Origin: Cavia porcellus
Taxonomy: Eukaryota > Chordata > Mammalia > Rodentia > Caviidae
Direction: 5' to 3'
Assembly: GCF_034190915.1 (NCBI RefSeq)
Contig: NW_026947502.1
Location: 40,826,785 to 40,890,784, forward strand
Length of the DNA stretch: 64,000 bases
The position numbers were made by a program, and so were the translations under genes. The notes below the pieces were generated by a model. The model ran no database searches. It was not told the DNA's origin and was given only the letters and a program-made list of their open reading frames with translations. Positions 27,501-41,403 of the stretch are shown in pieces. Positions within the stretch are counted from its first letter, which is position 1. Each line of letters opens with the position of its first letter.

Positions 27501-30500
27501 TCAAAGAGGATTGGGGAGAAATCATACAGGCTTGATGGAGGTAGAAGCAGATTCTTTTTTTTAAAATTTTATTTTAAAGAAAAGAAAACAAAAATCAAGA
27601 AACAAACAACAACCAATTCAAATAAAAATACTTGACTGATTAAATTGGAAATTTCCCAACTAGAGGTTAGTTGGCAGTTTTTAAATGATAGCAGATTAGT
27701 TGGTATATTTTGATGGGTAGGCATACCTTTTTGTCTCACCATTTACATCTCAGCTTAAGGCCTCCTCAGTAATTTTTTTATATTTATAACTAATATTTTA
27801 AAATTTAACTTTTTTTTAAGAGCAGAAATATTTATTGAGAGAAAGCAAGCTCCTGTCTGAGAGAGAGAGAGAGACAGAAGGGGTCCCGAGTGGGTTGCCA
27901 AAGATTCTGTATTTTCTTGGGATTTTTATAGAGTAAAATCATGAAGTAAGGCGGGTCTTAAGTTGGGGAAAACTGGGAACTCACAAGGCAGATGGGCACG
28001 AGGTAGGACAGAGCTATGGTCAACCAAGAAGATTAATAGCTCAGGTAAAATTGATTAAAATGGGAACAAATAGGGAAGCAAGTCATGTAGAAGGGGGGCA
28101 TTCTTAGAGATCAGTGACTTTTCCCTAGGGTTTGGAATGGTGACTCCTGATTTCTCAGGGTGATCCAGATTTAATCCCTAAGGATTATGTGTAAGGGTGT
28201 GGTTACATTTGTTTTGCCTTTTGTCCCAAGATCTGGCCCCCACACCAAAAGGCGTGTGTCTCCTCCAAGGTCACCAGACATGGGGTCCTCTGTGCTTGCT
28301 TCTTCAAGGGCCCAGCCCTGTCTGACTGCCTGTAATACTTCTAACTAGCTCAGCTGCCTGTAACATTCCCCTCTCTGAAAAAGTGTCCCAAATTGCCGTG
28401 AGGAAGAAATGGATGTTAACCATCTGGTTTCTTCAGCCTGAAAAAGGTCATAGTTGTTAATCAGCAGTCAGAAATATTCTGCAGAGGGTCTATCTAACGG
28501 CCCTTGATAGACACCAGGCAGTTTCATTTTGGGTTGTTGTACAGCTTTAAGTCTCCATCCATTGATTTTGGTGAAACCTCCAAATGATACAGGGGAATGA
28601 AACTCACAAACTACTATGTCTGGACTGAGTTTGTCTAAAATTGAAGAATAAATTTTAGGAACAATGCAGGTTAAGAGCAAAAATATTTATTAAGAGAAAG
28701 AAAGCTTCTGTCTGAGAAAGAAACAGAAGGGGTCCCAATTGAGTTGCTCTAAAAATTTGAACACAACTATTTAGAAAAAGGAAAATTATTTCGAGTCTCA
28801 AAAAATTCTACCCTCACCCTTCGACTTCTACTAAATACTAAAACGTTACACATCAGATGAAGTTCATTTATTTTAAAAACTTAGCAAGGAATAAGGGGAA
28901 TGTAACTAATAATGAGACTGGCATTATGCTAGATATTTTTAGACTTTAACTCTCACTACCCCATAACACACATTATACTAATGATTATAATAGAAGTAAA
29001 CTGGGTGGCATATATTATGTATGAGAGTTTTATGTAAATGACCTCATTTATTTCTTACTATCTGGTGGTTTAAAGATTATTATTTTCTTTTTTTATGAAG
29101 CAAATAGCAGTATCAAAGAGATTAAGTTTGTTATTACAAAATAGTTAATAGTAAAGTAAAGAGTTAGTGGTCATTGTCTTGGTCATATTCTTCATGAAAC
29201 AGATAACATTTTGCATAACAGATCAATTAGGATAACTTTCAGAAATGATGTTTTTTGTTTTTAGTGTGGCATTCTAAATTATCTGTAATTGGACGTTTTT
29301 CAGAGAAAATTATTTAAATACTAATAGTGTGATCTGTAAGATTCAGTTCCCTAATAATTCCAATAATTTATTTAGTGCTTTTTTTTTTCTTTTCTTTTCT
29401 TGTCATTTTGAGACAGGATCTCACTGTGCAGTTCAGGTTGGCCTTGAACTCATTTCGTAGCCCAGGCTGGCCTTGAATTCATAGTGATCTTCCTGCCTCA
29501 GCCTCATGGGTGCTAGGATTACAGGTGTGTGCCAGCATGCCCAGCTTTAAAAATTATTTATTAAAGGCTACTAAAAATCATTAAGATAATTTTAAGAGAA
29601 ATATACAGATCTGATTTAAATATTTTTACTTTTTGATGCATTCTCAGTCAAATAAAAGGTGAATTTATATGAATTATGATTTATTTTTTTAGATGTTTCA
29701 ACCATACAGATTTCCTCCACTGGATTAAGAAATAAATATACCCAGAGATTCTTAAAATAACTTCACAACTTTTGTTGTCTTTTAATGCAGATCTGACTGG
29801 AGCTCAAGATGGGAGTGTCAGAATGTTTGAATGGGGCCACTCTCAACAAATAGCCTGTTTTCGATCTGGTGGTAATTCAAGAGTCACAAGAATGAGATTT
29901 AACTATCAGGGAAATAAGGTAGTATTACAATATATAAATGGTAAAGGTGGTGGGCTGTGTTGGAGTTCTGTAACTCACTAGTTTGAGTTCCTGAAGAGAG
30001 CAGCTTAGTGGGTAGTAATACGGTATTAATCTGTATAAATTGTCCCTTTTTTAAAGTTCTTCTCAAAGAACGTTTAAATTCATTTGGTTCTTCCTAGACT
30101 ATGTTTAATATATAAAATATATTTTTCATTAAAATTAAATGTTGTTTAAGGGCTGCATAAATACTACATTATAGTAAACATTTTTGATTAGTAAACATTA
30201 GTTTCTAAAAGTTCCTTTCTTTGTTTTTATTTTATTTATTTTTTTTATCAGTTTTTTTTTATCATTTTTATTTTATTTTATTTTATTTTATTTATTTTTT
30301 TTTCAATCTGGAGATTGAACTCATGACCAAGCACTTGAAAGGCAGGCACTTATGCCACTGAGCTAAATCCCCAGCCCAACATTAGTTTCTTTATCCTTGG
30401 GAACCTGCTCAAAGTATGATTCAGCACCAAACAATAACTAGCATTTGTGAGTTTGTTAGAAGTACATATCACTGGGGCTGGGGATTTAGCTCAGCGGCAT

Positions 30501-33500
30501 AAGCGCCTGCCTTGCAAACAGGCAGTCGTGAGTTCGATCCCCAGTACCGATAAAAAGGAAAAAGACAAAAAGAAAAAAAAAAAGAAGTACATATCATTGC
30601 CCCTACTCCAGAGTTACCAAATCACCATCTGCACTTTAGCCAGTTTCTTTTGTGATTTGTACACCTGCTAGTTTTTAAGAAGTACTGTCCTAGAGCCAGG
30701 GCATCAGCAATCTGTGACATAGCCATCTGTCCTTAAATAAAGTTTTATTGTATTTGATTTTTCTTTTCTTTTCTTTTTTTATCTTTTCTTTTTTCTCTTT
30801 TTCACTGCAAGGAGAATTTGGGAGGACAAAGACCTTATAGTAGAGCAAGCCTAAATTTTTGTTTTTTGTTTTTTGTACTAGAGATTGAACTCATGACTTT
30901 GCACTTCCCATGCAGGTGCTGTGCTACTGAACCATATTCCTGGCCCCTAATCCCTGTGATCATTTAAGAAAATGTTTGCTGACCCTGATCTAATACATCC
31001 CTGTCTTTACTTTCTGTGTTACTGCTTTCCTCATATTGCCTCTCTGTACTCCTTATATCTCAGGAGCACTTTAAGGTGACAGTCACACTCCACTAAAAAC
31101 TACTCAGACAGTGCCTAGCTAATGATACACCTTGCTGTTTCTTTCACCTCAGTCTTCCAATATGTAACCCTCCTCCCATGTTACTTACGTCCTTGTGTGT
31201 TTCAAACTAGTATTTTTGTCACAAATATCTACACTAGTACCTTGTTACACAAACTTAATCTGTTGTACAATTTGGAAAAGATGGCCATGTTTTGTGTTTA
31301 TGTGGGAAAGATGGCAGAGGTCATGTTATAAAACCAAATGTTGGGCTGCGCATGTGGCACACATCTGTAATCCCAGCACTAAGGAGGCTGAAACAGGAGG
31401 ACCACTGCAGTTTGATGCCAACCCTGGGCTATACAGTGAAGTCGGGGTCATTTGAACTACAAAACAAGACCTGTCTTAAACACACACCCCTTATATATCC
31501 CTTTTATACCACTTACTGATACTCTTCATTTCTTAATGGAAAAGTAAAGAGATTTAGTAAAGAAGCCTTTAAAATCTGATTTTACTAGGTGAGTGTCCCT
31601 AATCTGAAAATATGAAATTGCTCAAGAAGTTTCGGAGTTCAGAACATTTCAGATTTTCAGATTAGGGCTACTTAACCAGTATAGCCTGTGTCATATAACT
31701 TAATGTGGATTCCAGTATTGTATTTTTAGAGTACTCAAAGAGATTATTTAGATGATACTGTAGGTTTTATAATTAAATGAATATCTGGAATCTTTTGTCT
31801 GTCCTGGAATTTTATAATAAGTAGCTAATTTTTTTTTAATCAGAACCCTGCATTCATGAAATGGAAAGTCAGTACATCAAATGTTAAGAGTAAAAATACA
31901 GGTGTCATAGTAACGGTAAAAATAAATATGTGCATTTGCATTTACATTGAACATATCAATTTATTTTCTAAGTTTGGAATAGTTGATGCTGATGGATATT
32001 TAAGTTTGTATCAAACAAACTGGAAATGCTGTCCTGTTACTGGAAGCATGCCTAAACCATACCTGGTAAGTCAAGACTTCTACCTGTGAGTAAAATTCAA
32101 ATGTTTATTTTAAAGAAACAATGTATTCTATACAAGAAATATTTAAGTGAGTAAATAAAATCTGTGTGGTCTTATGTATTCAGTCACTTTATTATAGATT
32201 CTGTCCTTGTATTATGTGAAAAGTGCTCTGTGAAGCATAAAAATCCTACATCTCTGGTAATTGGGAAAGATAACATATATCAACCCAACATGGTAACTTA
32301 AGAGACACATGCAGCCTGTAGTTTACTGCTGTCCTTTCCCAAACACTAAACTGCAGTCAGTGTTCTAGCTAAATAGAATGAGTAATAGGTCAGTGGGTCT
32401 GATTATTTTTCCACAGTTAGCCCTTATCAACAAAAAAATTAGAAAGGATATCCTGTAGCTGGTATTATTTTCTTGCTTAACACAATGTAAATATATCTGT
32501 ATTTAGAAGTATGCAAACTTAATAAACATAGCTTCAAAGAACTCTGAACTTATATTTAATATACAAGGAATTCAGTGAGTCCCTTTAGCACTGAACAGTA
32601 CCTATCAAGGAGAAGTTAAGAATATAAGTTACGATTCTCGTTCTTAACCCAGTATTAACTGCTAGAATACAGAACTGACGTAAGTGAAAGCAAGCGAGCA
32701 AGGTGGGTTGATGAGGATGCCTTGAAAAAACATGTCATTTTTTCCCTCAAATTCTCATTAAACCAACAGATTTAAATGTGCAAGTTTATAGTCGCCAAAA
32801 GACTGGCTTTATATCTTAATTAAACTTTTCATCATAGTCCATTAAGTTTTATTTGATAGAATTTTGAGAAATATTGTATATTTTCTAATTTTGGTGACTA
32901 TTAGTGACTTTTATTCATGTACTTACATAAACTATTTTAAAGTTTAAATATTTCTAAAAAATGCAGGTTGTCAATATTTCAAAGAAGTCTAAAGTAATCT
33001 ACAACCCTAATTTCTGTCTTCCCCTAAACAGAACTTTTCAGTAAATAAACCATGGTAAATATTTGAAGTTTATGTTTGAAGTGAAGGAAATGCTTGACCT
33101 GGGGATGGAGATCAATGGTAGTGCAGTTGCCTAGGTGAAGCCCTTTTTTCCATTCCCCGCACATAAAAAAGAGAAGCAGGAAGGGAATGGACAACAGATG
33201 TGCCAAAAAATTAATAATTGGTCAGTCTTAGCCAGACATAGTAGCACATGGATCATTTCAAGTTCAAGACCAGCCAGGGCTACAGTATAACCTCCAGGAC
33301 AGCCTGAACTGCATACTCAAAAAGACACCAAAAAAAAAAAAAAAAAAATTGTTCAGTCTGGGTGGAGGGTATACGAAATTCTTTATTGAAGTTTTTCTGA
33401 AGCTACAAAGGCACTAAGATATTTTTAGAAACATAAACTATACAATCACTTCGATTAATGTATCCATTTTTGAAATTTTTATTAATAACAATAACATTTA

Positions 33501-36500
33501 CTATTTATCACCACCATTCTAGATGTGGCAGTGTCACAACAAAACAGCCAATGATTTTGTCTTCGTTAGTTCCTCTTCTCTGATAGCAACAGCCGGTCTT
33601 TCAGCTGACAATAGGTAAGAGATGATAGCTGAAACTAAAGTATGTGCATATTTAGCTGAATGCTTTTTATTGCTTTATGTCCTTGTATCTGAAGAATAAT
33701 TTTTAAAGGGATTTTTGTTATAAAGCCTTAGGGTTTTTTTGTATAAAAGGCATTTCTAGTTTCCTAATTGTACATATAGAAAAACTCTAGTGCCACTAAA
33801 ACTAAATCTATTTCCTGTATATTTTTTTTTATTTAAGGAGAAAAAGGAAAAATAGAAAAAGGGTACATCAGAAAATATAACCAGTAGGAAATCACTAGTT
33901 AATAGATTACATATTGTTATCTTAGCAATAGTTGTTCAAGTTCCAAAATTAAAACATATAAAGTGGACTTTCAAACAGTGAGACTGGAAACAGTTTTGTT
34001 CAGTGATCCAACAAAACTCAGTAATATGGTTATCTATCTTATACACTTAAATATATATACAGTTATATTCTTTAGAGCACTTTCTTTTGTACAATGACAG
34101 TTACACATTTTGGGTTTTATTACTCCCACAGTTCTTACTACTGTTTTTTTGAAGAGAGTAAAACCAAATGTGCCATAACAGAACAGAGCCAGTCAAATTA
34201 AAAGGATGAACATAATACATAATGTAAAAACAAAATACTAGGTGATCAACAATGGTTACCATACTGCCTCTTGCTATCTTGAAAAGAATTGCCTATATCG
34301 TCAGTTATAATAAAATTGAACAAAACAGTAAAAAAATAAAACCAAAACATTGGAGACATTACAGGACTTTAAAAGAAGATAATAGTCAACTAGAATGGGC
34401 GTCGTAATGAATCTTATTGTCTTCACAATTTTGCCTATACTTTCGAACTTGGTACTATCAAGCAAAGCAGAATAGAGGAAAATCAGTCAAAGCAAGATGG
34501 TGAGGACTATACAGGGTTTCAAATCAAGTTAATAGGAAATCAAAGTGGGTTACTATAATGTATCCTGCTTTTTTAAATTTTTCCCTTAATTAAAAAGATA
34601 AAAGTAAATAATTTTTAAAAAGGAGATTGAGATAAAAGAGGGCATAACAACAAACGAGCACAGGTCAAAACATAACCATTTAAGCAAAATAGTGTTTCAC
34701 CACAAGATATCCTGACATAAAAGTAGTTACCATAGTGTTTCTTTCCTTGAAATCTTTTGAGTATAACTTCGTATACTGTAGCACCAAACATATCAAGACA
34801 ATGTAAAACCATTCAAGAGAATGACAGTATTACAGGGTATTTAGAACCAACTATCAGAAAATGAACAATGGTTTCTGTATGATCTCCTTGTCTATAAAAG
34901 TTTTTGCTTATATTATCACATATAATAAAATCCAATAAGATATAACCTGTTAAGACTGATGGAGACAAAAAAATAAAAGCTTGATGGGACTTTAAAGCAA
35001 GATGATACCAAATCAGCACTAGCTATTATGATGTCTTTTTTTCTCCAAAATAGCTGTTCCTACCATCCAATCTTCTCTGCCTCATTTCTGTTGAGCTCTT
35101 TTTCTGGCATTTGTTGTCAGTTTGTCTTCTTCATTTCGCTTTCTGCTCCATTCATTGTGGCCTCTCTGCCACTGTTTCTGAAGTCTTGGTATTTTCCTTT
35201 TTTAGAATATCCTGCAGTATTCTCTATAGAGTTGAATTGGTGGTTGCAAATTCGCCTAGTTCCTCTTTATCCTGGAAGCACCTTGTTTTTCCATCAATTT
35301 CTAGGGACAGTTGTGCAGGGTATATCAATCTTGGCTGGAGGTGGTTATCTTTCAAAGCTTGAATTATTTCCCCCCACGCTCTTCGTGATTTGATGGTTTG
35401 TGCCAAGAAGTCTGCTATAATTCTGATGGGTATTCCCTTGTAAGCGATCTGTTTCTTGTCTCTGATGGCTTTTAGTATTCTGTTCTTATATTGGATTTCT
35501 GAAATTTTGATTATTTATGCCTGGGTGTAGCTCTGTTTGGGTTGTAGGTGGCTGGGGTCCTGTATGCCTCATACATTGGAGTATCTTTACCTTTTGCTAA
35601 ATTAGGGAAATTCTCTTGGATTATTTCTGTGAATAGCTTTTGTAGTTCATTTGTTTGTGTCCCTACTTCTTCTTTTATGTTCTTAATTCTTAAGTTATAG
35701 ATCCTCTTATCATCTTCTAGCCTTTGTATTATTGCTGTTTGTTTTCTTGTTATTTTTAAGAAGTTTTTCATTTCATGCTCCCGTATTACGAATCTGCCCT
35801 CCAATTCAGATAATCTATCCTTAGTTTCTTTCAAGCTGTTATGCCAGCTTTCGATAGAGTTTTTAGTTTCCTGGTATCTCTTTGAACCTGCTTCACGTAT
35901 TCTATGTTTTCTCTATTTTCTCCGTCAAACAGTTCTACCCTTTTTTTCTGTTCTTCCATTCCACCATCTGTTTTTTCTTGGGCGATGCTTAGCATTTCTC
36001 TAACTATTCAACTTATAGCTTGCTTTATTTCATTTAAACTTGTCTATGAGGCTCTGGAGATATCGCTTTATGTCTATTGGTGCTGTATCTGATATTGCAT
36101 GTTTTCTGTCTTCCTTTGCGTTTCCCTTTCCTGGATCAGTGTTCTCAGGATTGGGGACTGAGGACCCTTTCTTGTTGCTTCCTCTTCCTATACTTTTTGT
36201 TCTTTCCATACAAGCGAATGTAGGAGGCCCAATTTTTTTCTCTTTGTCGGTTACAGTTTGTTTGAATTGTGCTGGCTAGGTGTTCCTGCCCACTGCAATG
36301 TACTAGGGAGACAGACCTGGGCAACCTCTGCTGGGCACATTCCTCCAGGTCAACCTACCGAAGGCTTCACTGCTACGGTGCACCTCTAGGCACTGGGACC
36401 TGGTTTGGGCTAGCCTACTGGTCTTAAGTCAGCAGTGTCACACAGGCCAGGCACTCCCCACCAATCCCGCTTGAGAGGGGAATATGCAGCTAATGTCACT

Positions 36501-39500
36501 GCAGGGTCCTATTCCTGCAAGTCTGCCCGGTCCCAGTATGTCCTTTGCTGGAGCCTCCTACTCTATGAAAGGGTTCCCGTTCCATTCACTCACCACAAGT
36601 TGATGTAGGGCTCCCTGCTAGTCCTGCTCTCAACTCCATCTGCAGATTCCCACTCTCAGAGCTTTCACACGTCTCTGTCCCTGCCCTGCAGATTTGGATG
36701 CAGCAGCGGCAGCAGGAAATTCAAATCATGGCTTCCAGTGGCGCAGGTTCTAGCTTCCCGCACTGAGATTTTATCTATTCCTGTTATAGCACCAGGATTG
36801 GATTTCCAGTTGGTTTCTCTTAGCTTAGTTCATTCCTGGGTCGGCAGGGTGTATGTCCCCTTACTTAGGACTCCTCGTACCGCACCATTCCTGGATTTTA
36901 AGCGGGGTATCTCAGAGAGCCTCCATAGCTGCTGCTATATATCTGCCATGTTCTCCTGGAAGTCCTATTTCCTGTATACTTTCAATGTTCTGATGTTACA
37001 TTTTTGTGTCGGAGATGGGGATTTTGGCTGTTTATGAAATGGTCATTTCACTGTGGTGTTTTTTTTTTTTTTTTTTTGTCTTTCGTTTTTATCGGTACCA
37101 GGGATCGAACTCAGGACTGCCTGCTTGCAAGGCAGGCACTTATGCCGCTGAGCTAAATCCCTAGCCCCTCACTGTGTATTTTTTGTGTATTCAGAAAATG
37201 TGAAACAAAAAAAGAAATAGTATTATTGGCCATGTTATTGTTAGTCCTTATCATGGCCCTCTTAGGTACAGAGCAGTTCCAACATTAGAAAACTAAAACT
37301 TGTTAGTTGTACAGTAGCTGATAAGTTTGCAACAGTGTTTCTTCTCCTCCCCTGTCTTATACATGACACAACTTCTGACATCAAAGTATACTGAGGATGT
37401 TGAGCTTTCTGTATTTAATCTATAAGACCTCACTTTGCCCTAGAAACTGATTTTAGGACTGTGAAGGGTTTTTGTTCTGTTTACCTATTTTCCATAGAAC
37501 TTCCTTACACATATCAGTACTTATAATAGAAGTAAGCTTTCTTTCAAGAAAATGCAGTGTCTGGGCCAGGGATGTACCTCAGTGGCACAAGCAGCTGCTT
37601 GGCAAGCATAAGGTCCTGAGTTCAATTCCCAGTACCAAAAAGTAAAAGAAAATGCAGTGTCTCATGCTACTTGTTTATGTCAGTCCAGGTATTGTATTAC
37701 AGAAGCGTTAATATAAAATGTGGTATCTACAGTTAGGCTTAATTTTGTATTATCTGTAAATACATATTAATGTAAAGTTACTCAGTTCGATAAGCAGCAG
37801 TTTTTAAATTTTGTATAAAAATCATATATAAACTTTTACTTGTACTTGGTACTCTTACAAATTTAAGAATTTTCTTTGTAAACAAGATTCAAATGTTATG
37901 TTATTTATATAAACTTTTTTTATAACTTCTTATGTCACTCAAAAAAATAATCTTTTCTTCCAGAAACGTATGTTTGTGGGATACACTTGTAGCACCCTCA
38001 AATAGTTTAGTCCATGGTAAGTTTTAAAAACATATTATAAATTTTGGGAGTCAAATTCTTCATAAACTATAAGTGATTTTAAATAGATTTATTTTTAGTA
38101 ACACATTTATCAGCCTTTGAGATTTATTTTGCCCATGATAGCCGAGTTTGAAAACAAAAAGATACACTTAATTAACCTCTTCCTGCAATTTGAAATTTTT
38201 AAAATACTGCCATTTACAATAGGGCCCAAAAGAAGAAGGTATTGAGATATAAATCTAACAAGGTCTCTATGCAGCAAAGTACAAATATGCTTAAAGAAAT
38301 CAAAGATCTAAATTAATGCATACTCCACATTCACATATTTGAAGACTTGGTATTGTAAGATGTCATTTTCTCCAAACTTTGTAGTCTTAGTCAAAATCCC
38401 AGCAAATTATTCTGTAGATATCAAGAAATTAATTCTAAAGTTTGTATTATGAAAAAACAAATGACCAACAAAATACTGAAGAAAAACAAATGCAGAAGAC
38501 TCAACATTAACTGCTTTCCAGATTTATTGTAAAGCTACAGTCATCAAGACATTGTGACATTAGCTTAAAAATGGGATACACAGATCATGGAACAGAGGGG
38601 ACAGCCCAGTTATCAACTTATATATCTACAGTAAATCACCCTTCAGTCTACTAAGTAGGCAAGTTCAGTGAAGAAAGAATACTCTTTTCAACAAACAGTG
38701 CTAGATGAATTGAATATTAACTTTTTTTAAAAATGTAGATATAAATCTCATTCTTCACAAAATTTAACTCAAAATGCCTTATAAATAAGCATTTTTCTAG
38801 CTAAGATAATTTATACTACTAATTCTATTAGTTCGTGGAAAAAAACTGTTTTCCATGCCTGTATCTTGTAATCTGAGCAAATATTTTGAAGATAACAATA
38901 TACAATACCACTGTTAATTTCCTATCATCTTGAAATCCTATATTATTTCTATTACTTCATTTTTTTGTTTTGTCTTCTTTTAATCTCTTTTAAAAAATAG
39001 GCATTTTTCGGGGCTGGGGATTTAGCTCAGTGGCATAAGCACCTGCCTTGCAAGCAGGCGGTCGTGAGTTCGATCCCTCGTGAGTTTGATCCCCAGTACT
39101 GATAAAAAGAAAAAAGAAAAAAAATGTGTAAAAAAAATAGGCGTTTTTCATTGTTTGATGTATAGTTTGTAAACCCATTGTTTCCTCCTTTCAGCTTTTA
39201 CCTGCCATGAGAGCGGAGCCACCGTTCTAGCATATGCTCCCAAACATCAGTTGCTAATATCAGGTGGCAGAAAAGGATTCACATGTGTTTTTGATCTTCT
39301 CCAAAGACAACAGAGACAGTTTTTTCAGAGCCATGATTCCCCTGTTAAAGCCATTGCTATTGATCCAACTGAAGAGTACTTTGTCACAGGATCTGCAGAA
39401 GGCAATATAAAGGTATCTAAAAACAAAAAACAGAAAACACCTTCAGAAATCTTAGGTCTTTAATCATATCAATAATACCAGTCTGTTTAAATAATTGTAT

Positions 39501-41371
39501 ATTAATTTCTTTCTGTTCATCAGGGATAATTACTACTTAAGTCATCCTTGATGAAGAAAATGATATTTATCTTAGAGACTTTTTTATTAGTACATGTTAG
39601 CAACACATGAGTATATTTATTGTTGGTAGTTGATGCATGTACATGACATATCTTAATTCTTCCCCTCATTCTTCCTTTCTTGCATCTCTTGATCCCCTTC
39701 TCATTTGCAAAAGATATTTCCTATTATCTTTCTTTTATTCTGCTTTTTAGTTTGTTTATACTTGCGTTTCTCATATAAGAAAAACGATACAATATTTAAG
39801 CTTATATATCTGATTTATTCCTGTTTTTTCTGTTACTTTAAAATATACTTAATTTTTCCTGAAGAAGTAAACTTTCCATGGATATAAACATACTTTACAC
39901 AGTAAAAAATCTTGACTCTATTTTCTGAGTTGTATTATTTATTGGGCTCACTTTTTGAGGGGGTACCAGAACTCACAATCTCACGCTCGCAAAGCAGGCG
40001 CTTATGCTGCTGAGCTAAATCCTCAGCCCCTAATTGAGCTCTCTTTTTTAAGATACATACTAATATATTGACATTTTTTAATTCCACATTATTCCCTAAG
40101 TGTTCATATATAAAAATATCTAGTCACTTAGTACCTCATTCAAGGATTCTGAATATACCTGGCTACATCCTCTTTTTTGTTTTTTGTTTTTTATTACTAC
40201 CAGGGATCGAACTCACAACCACAGGCGTGCAAGGCAGGCACTTATGCCACTGAGCTAAATCCCCAGCCCCAGTACATCCTGTTCTTAGCAGTCCTTTTCA
40301 GACTTCATTGGGTTTAAGAATTAAGGAGGATGTTTAAAATGTTAAGCAATTAGTTAATGATGTTAGTGAGCTTTTTAAAATTGTCGATTACTGGATATTA
40401 AACCAGAAATACTTTATTGGGAACTTCAACATTCAGTGGTTTTTCTGGAGGGTCCTGTGAAAATACATCAATTAGTTGAGACTATTTTCTGTGTTATTTT
40501 AATGGTTGAGAGTTGTGCAAAGATGAGGGGTCTGTTTTAGCAAATATTAAGCACTAGATGAGTATATTTTGTGCAATAAAGTGGGCCTCTTTGATAAAAC
40601 TGGCAAGTTCTAATTCTCAGCTAGAATTTTTAAAATGCTTTTCTTAAAATCAAATATATAGAGAGAGAATTATTTTCTTCCAATTGAAACCACTTTCTTA
40701 TTGGCAGTGCCTTTAATTTAGAATAAGTCATAGTTTGATTTAGGCCATTTCTTTAGTTTATATACTGATTCTGAGGTTTATTGCTTACTTAAGCAAAAGC
40801 TTGGAAATATAAAATGCATTCAGAAGCTGTAACTTAACAAATCCATGTACATACAGGTTAGCATAATCATTCTGTTTCTTAGAAAAAAATTTTTCCTAAG
40901 TGATCTCAATAAAATCAGGAAATAAATTGATTTCCGTAATCCTGAAATATATACCCTAAAAGCATGTAAGTGAAAATGCTGATAATTTGCTTTAGAAACA
41001 GGCACATTCGGGCCAGGGATTTAGCTCAGTGGCATAGGCACCTGCCTGGCAAGTGTGAGGTCATGAGTTCAATTATTGGTACCAAAAAATCAGGAAAAAA
41101 AAAAAGAAACAGGTACTTTTTTTTTTAAGAGTAGAAATATTTATTGAGAGAAAGAAAGCTTCTGTCTGAGAGAGAGGCAGAAGGGGTCCCAAGTGGGTTG
41201 CCAAGGATTCTGTATTTTCTCGGGATTTTTATAGTGTAAAATCATGAGGTGAGACGGGTCTAAAGTTGGGGAAAACTAGGAACTCGCAAGGCAGATGGGC
41301 ATGAGGTGGGACAGAGCTATTGTCAACCAGTAAATTTAATTGTTCAGGTAAAATTGACCAAATCAGGGGTT

Positions 41372-41403
<32 letters not shown>

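Larger units (their letters stand above)
34143..36975 (-). mobile_element. HAL1-like (ORF1-only) LINE with tandem 3'UTR
   Basis: Read on the minus strand: GC-rich 5'UTR (36975-36100) whose start holds GAACATGGCAGATA, a YY1-like site as in L1 5' ends; ORF1 (about 36090-35110); a 3'UTR of tandem ~145-bp units (35040-34150); poly-A. ORF1 is broken but clear: a coiled-coil part with LSELEGRF and [17 protein letters not shown], then [20 protein letters not shown] and [12 protein letters not shown] from the C-terminal domain. A frameshift near 35505 and a stop near 35225 disrupt it. No ORF2 sequence follows. Half-L1 (HAL1) elements of this plan are known in mammals; an L1 that lost ORF2 by deletion is the alternative. 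Confidence 0.7.

Noticed and set aside
35028..35393. 121-codon plus-strand open frame
   Set aside because: It is the antisense of the LINE ORF1 C-terminus, which is clearly readable on the minus strand.
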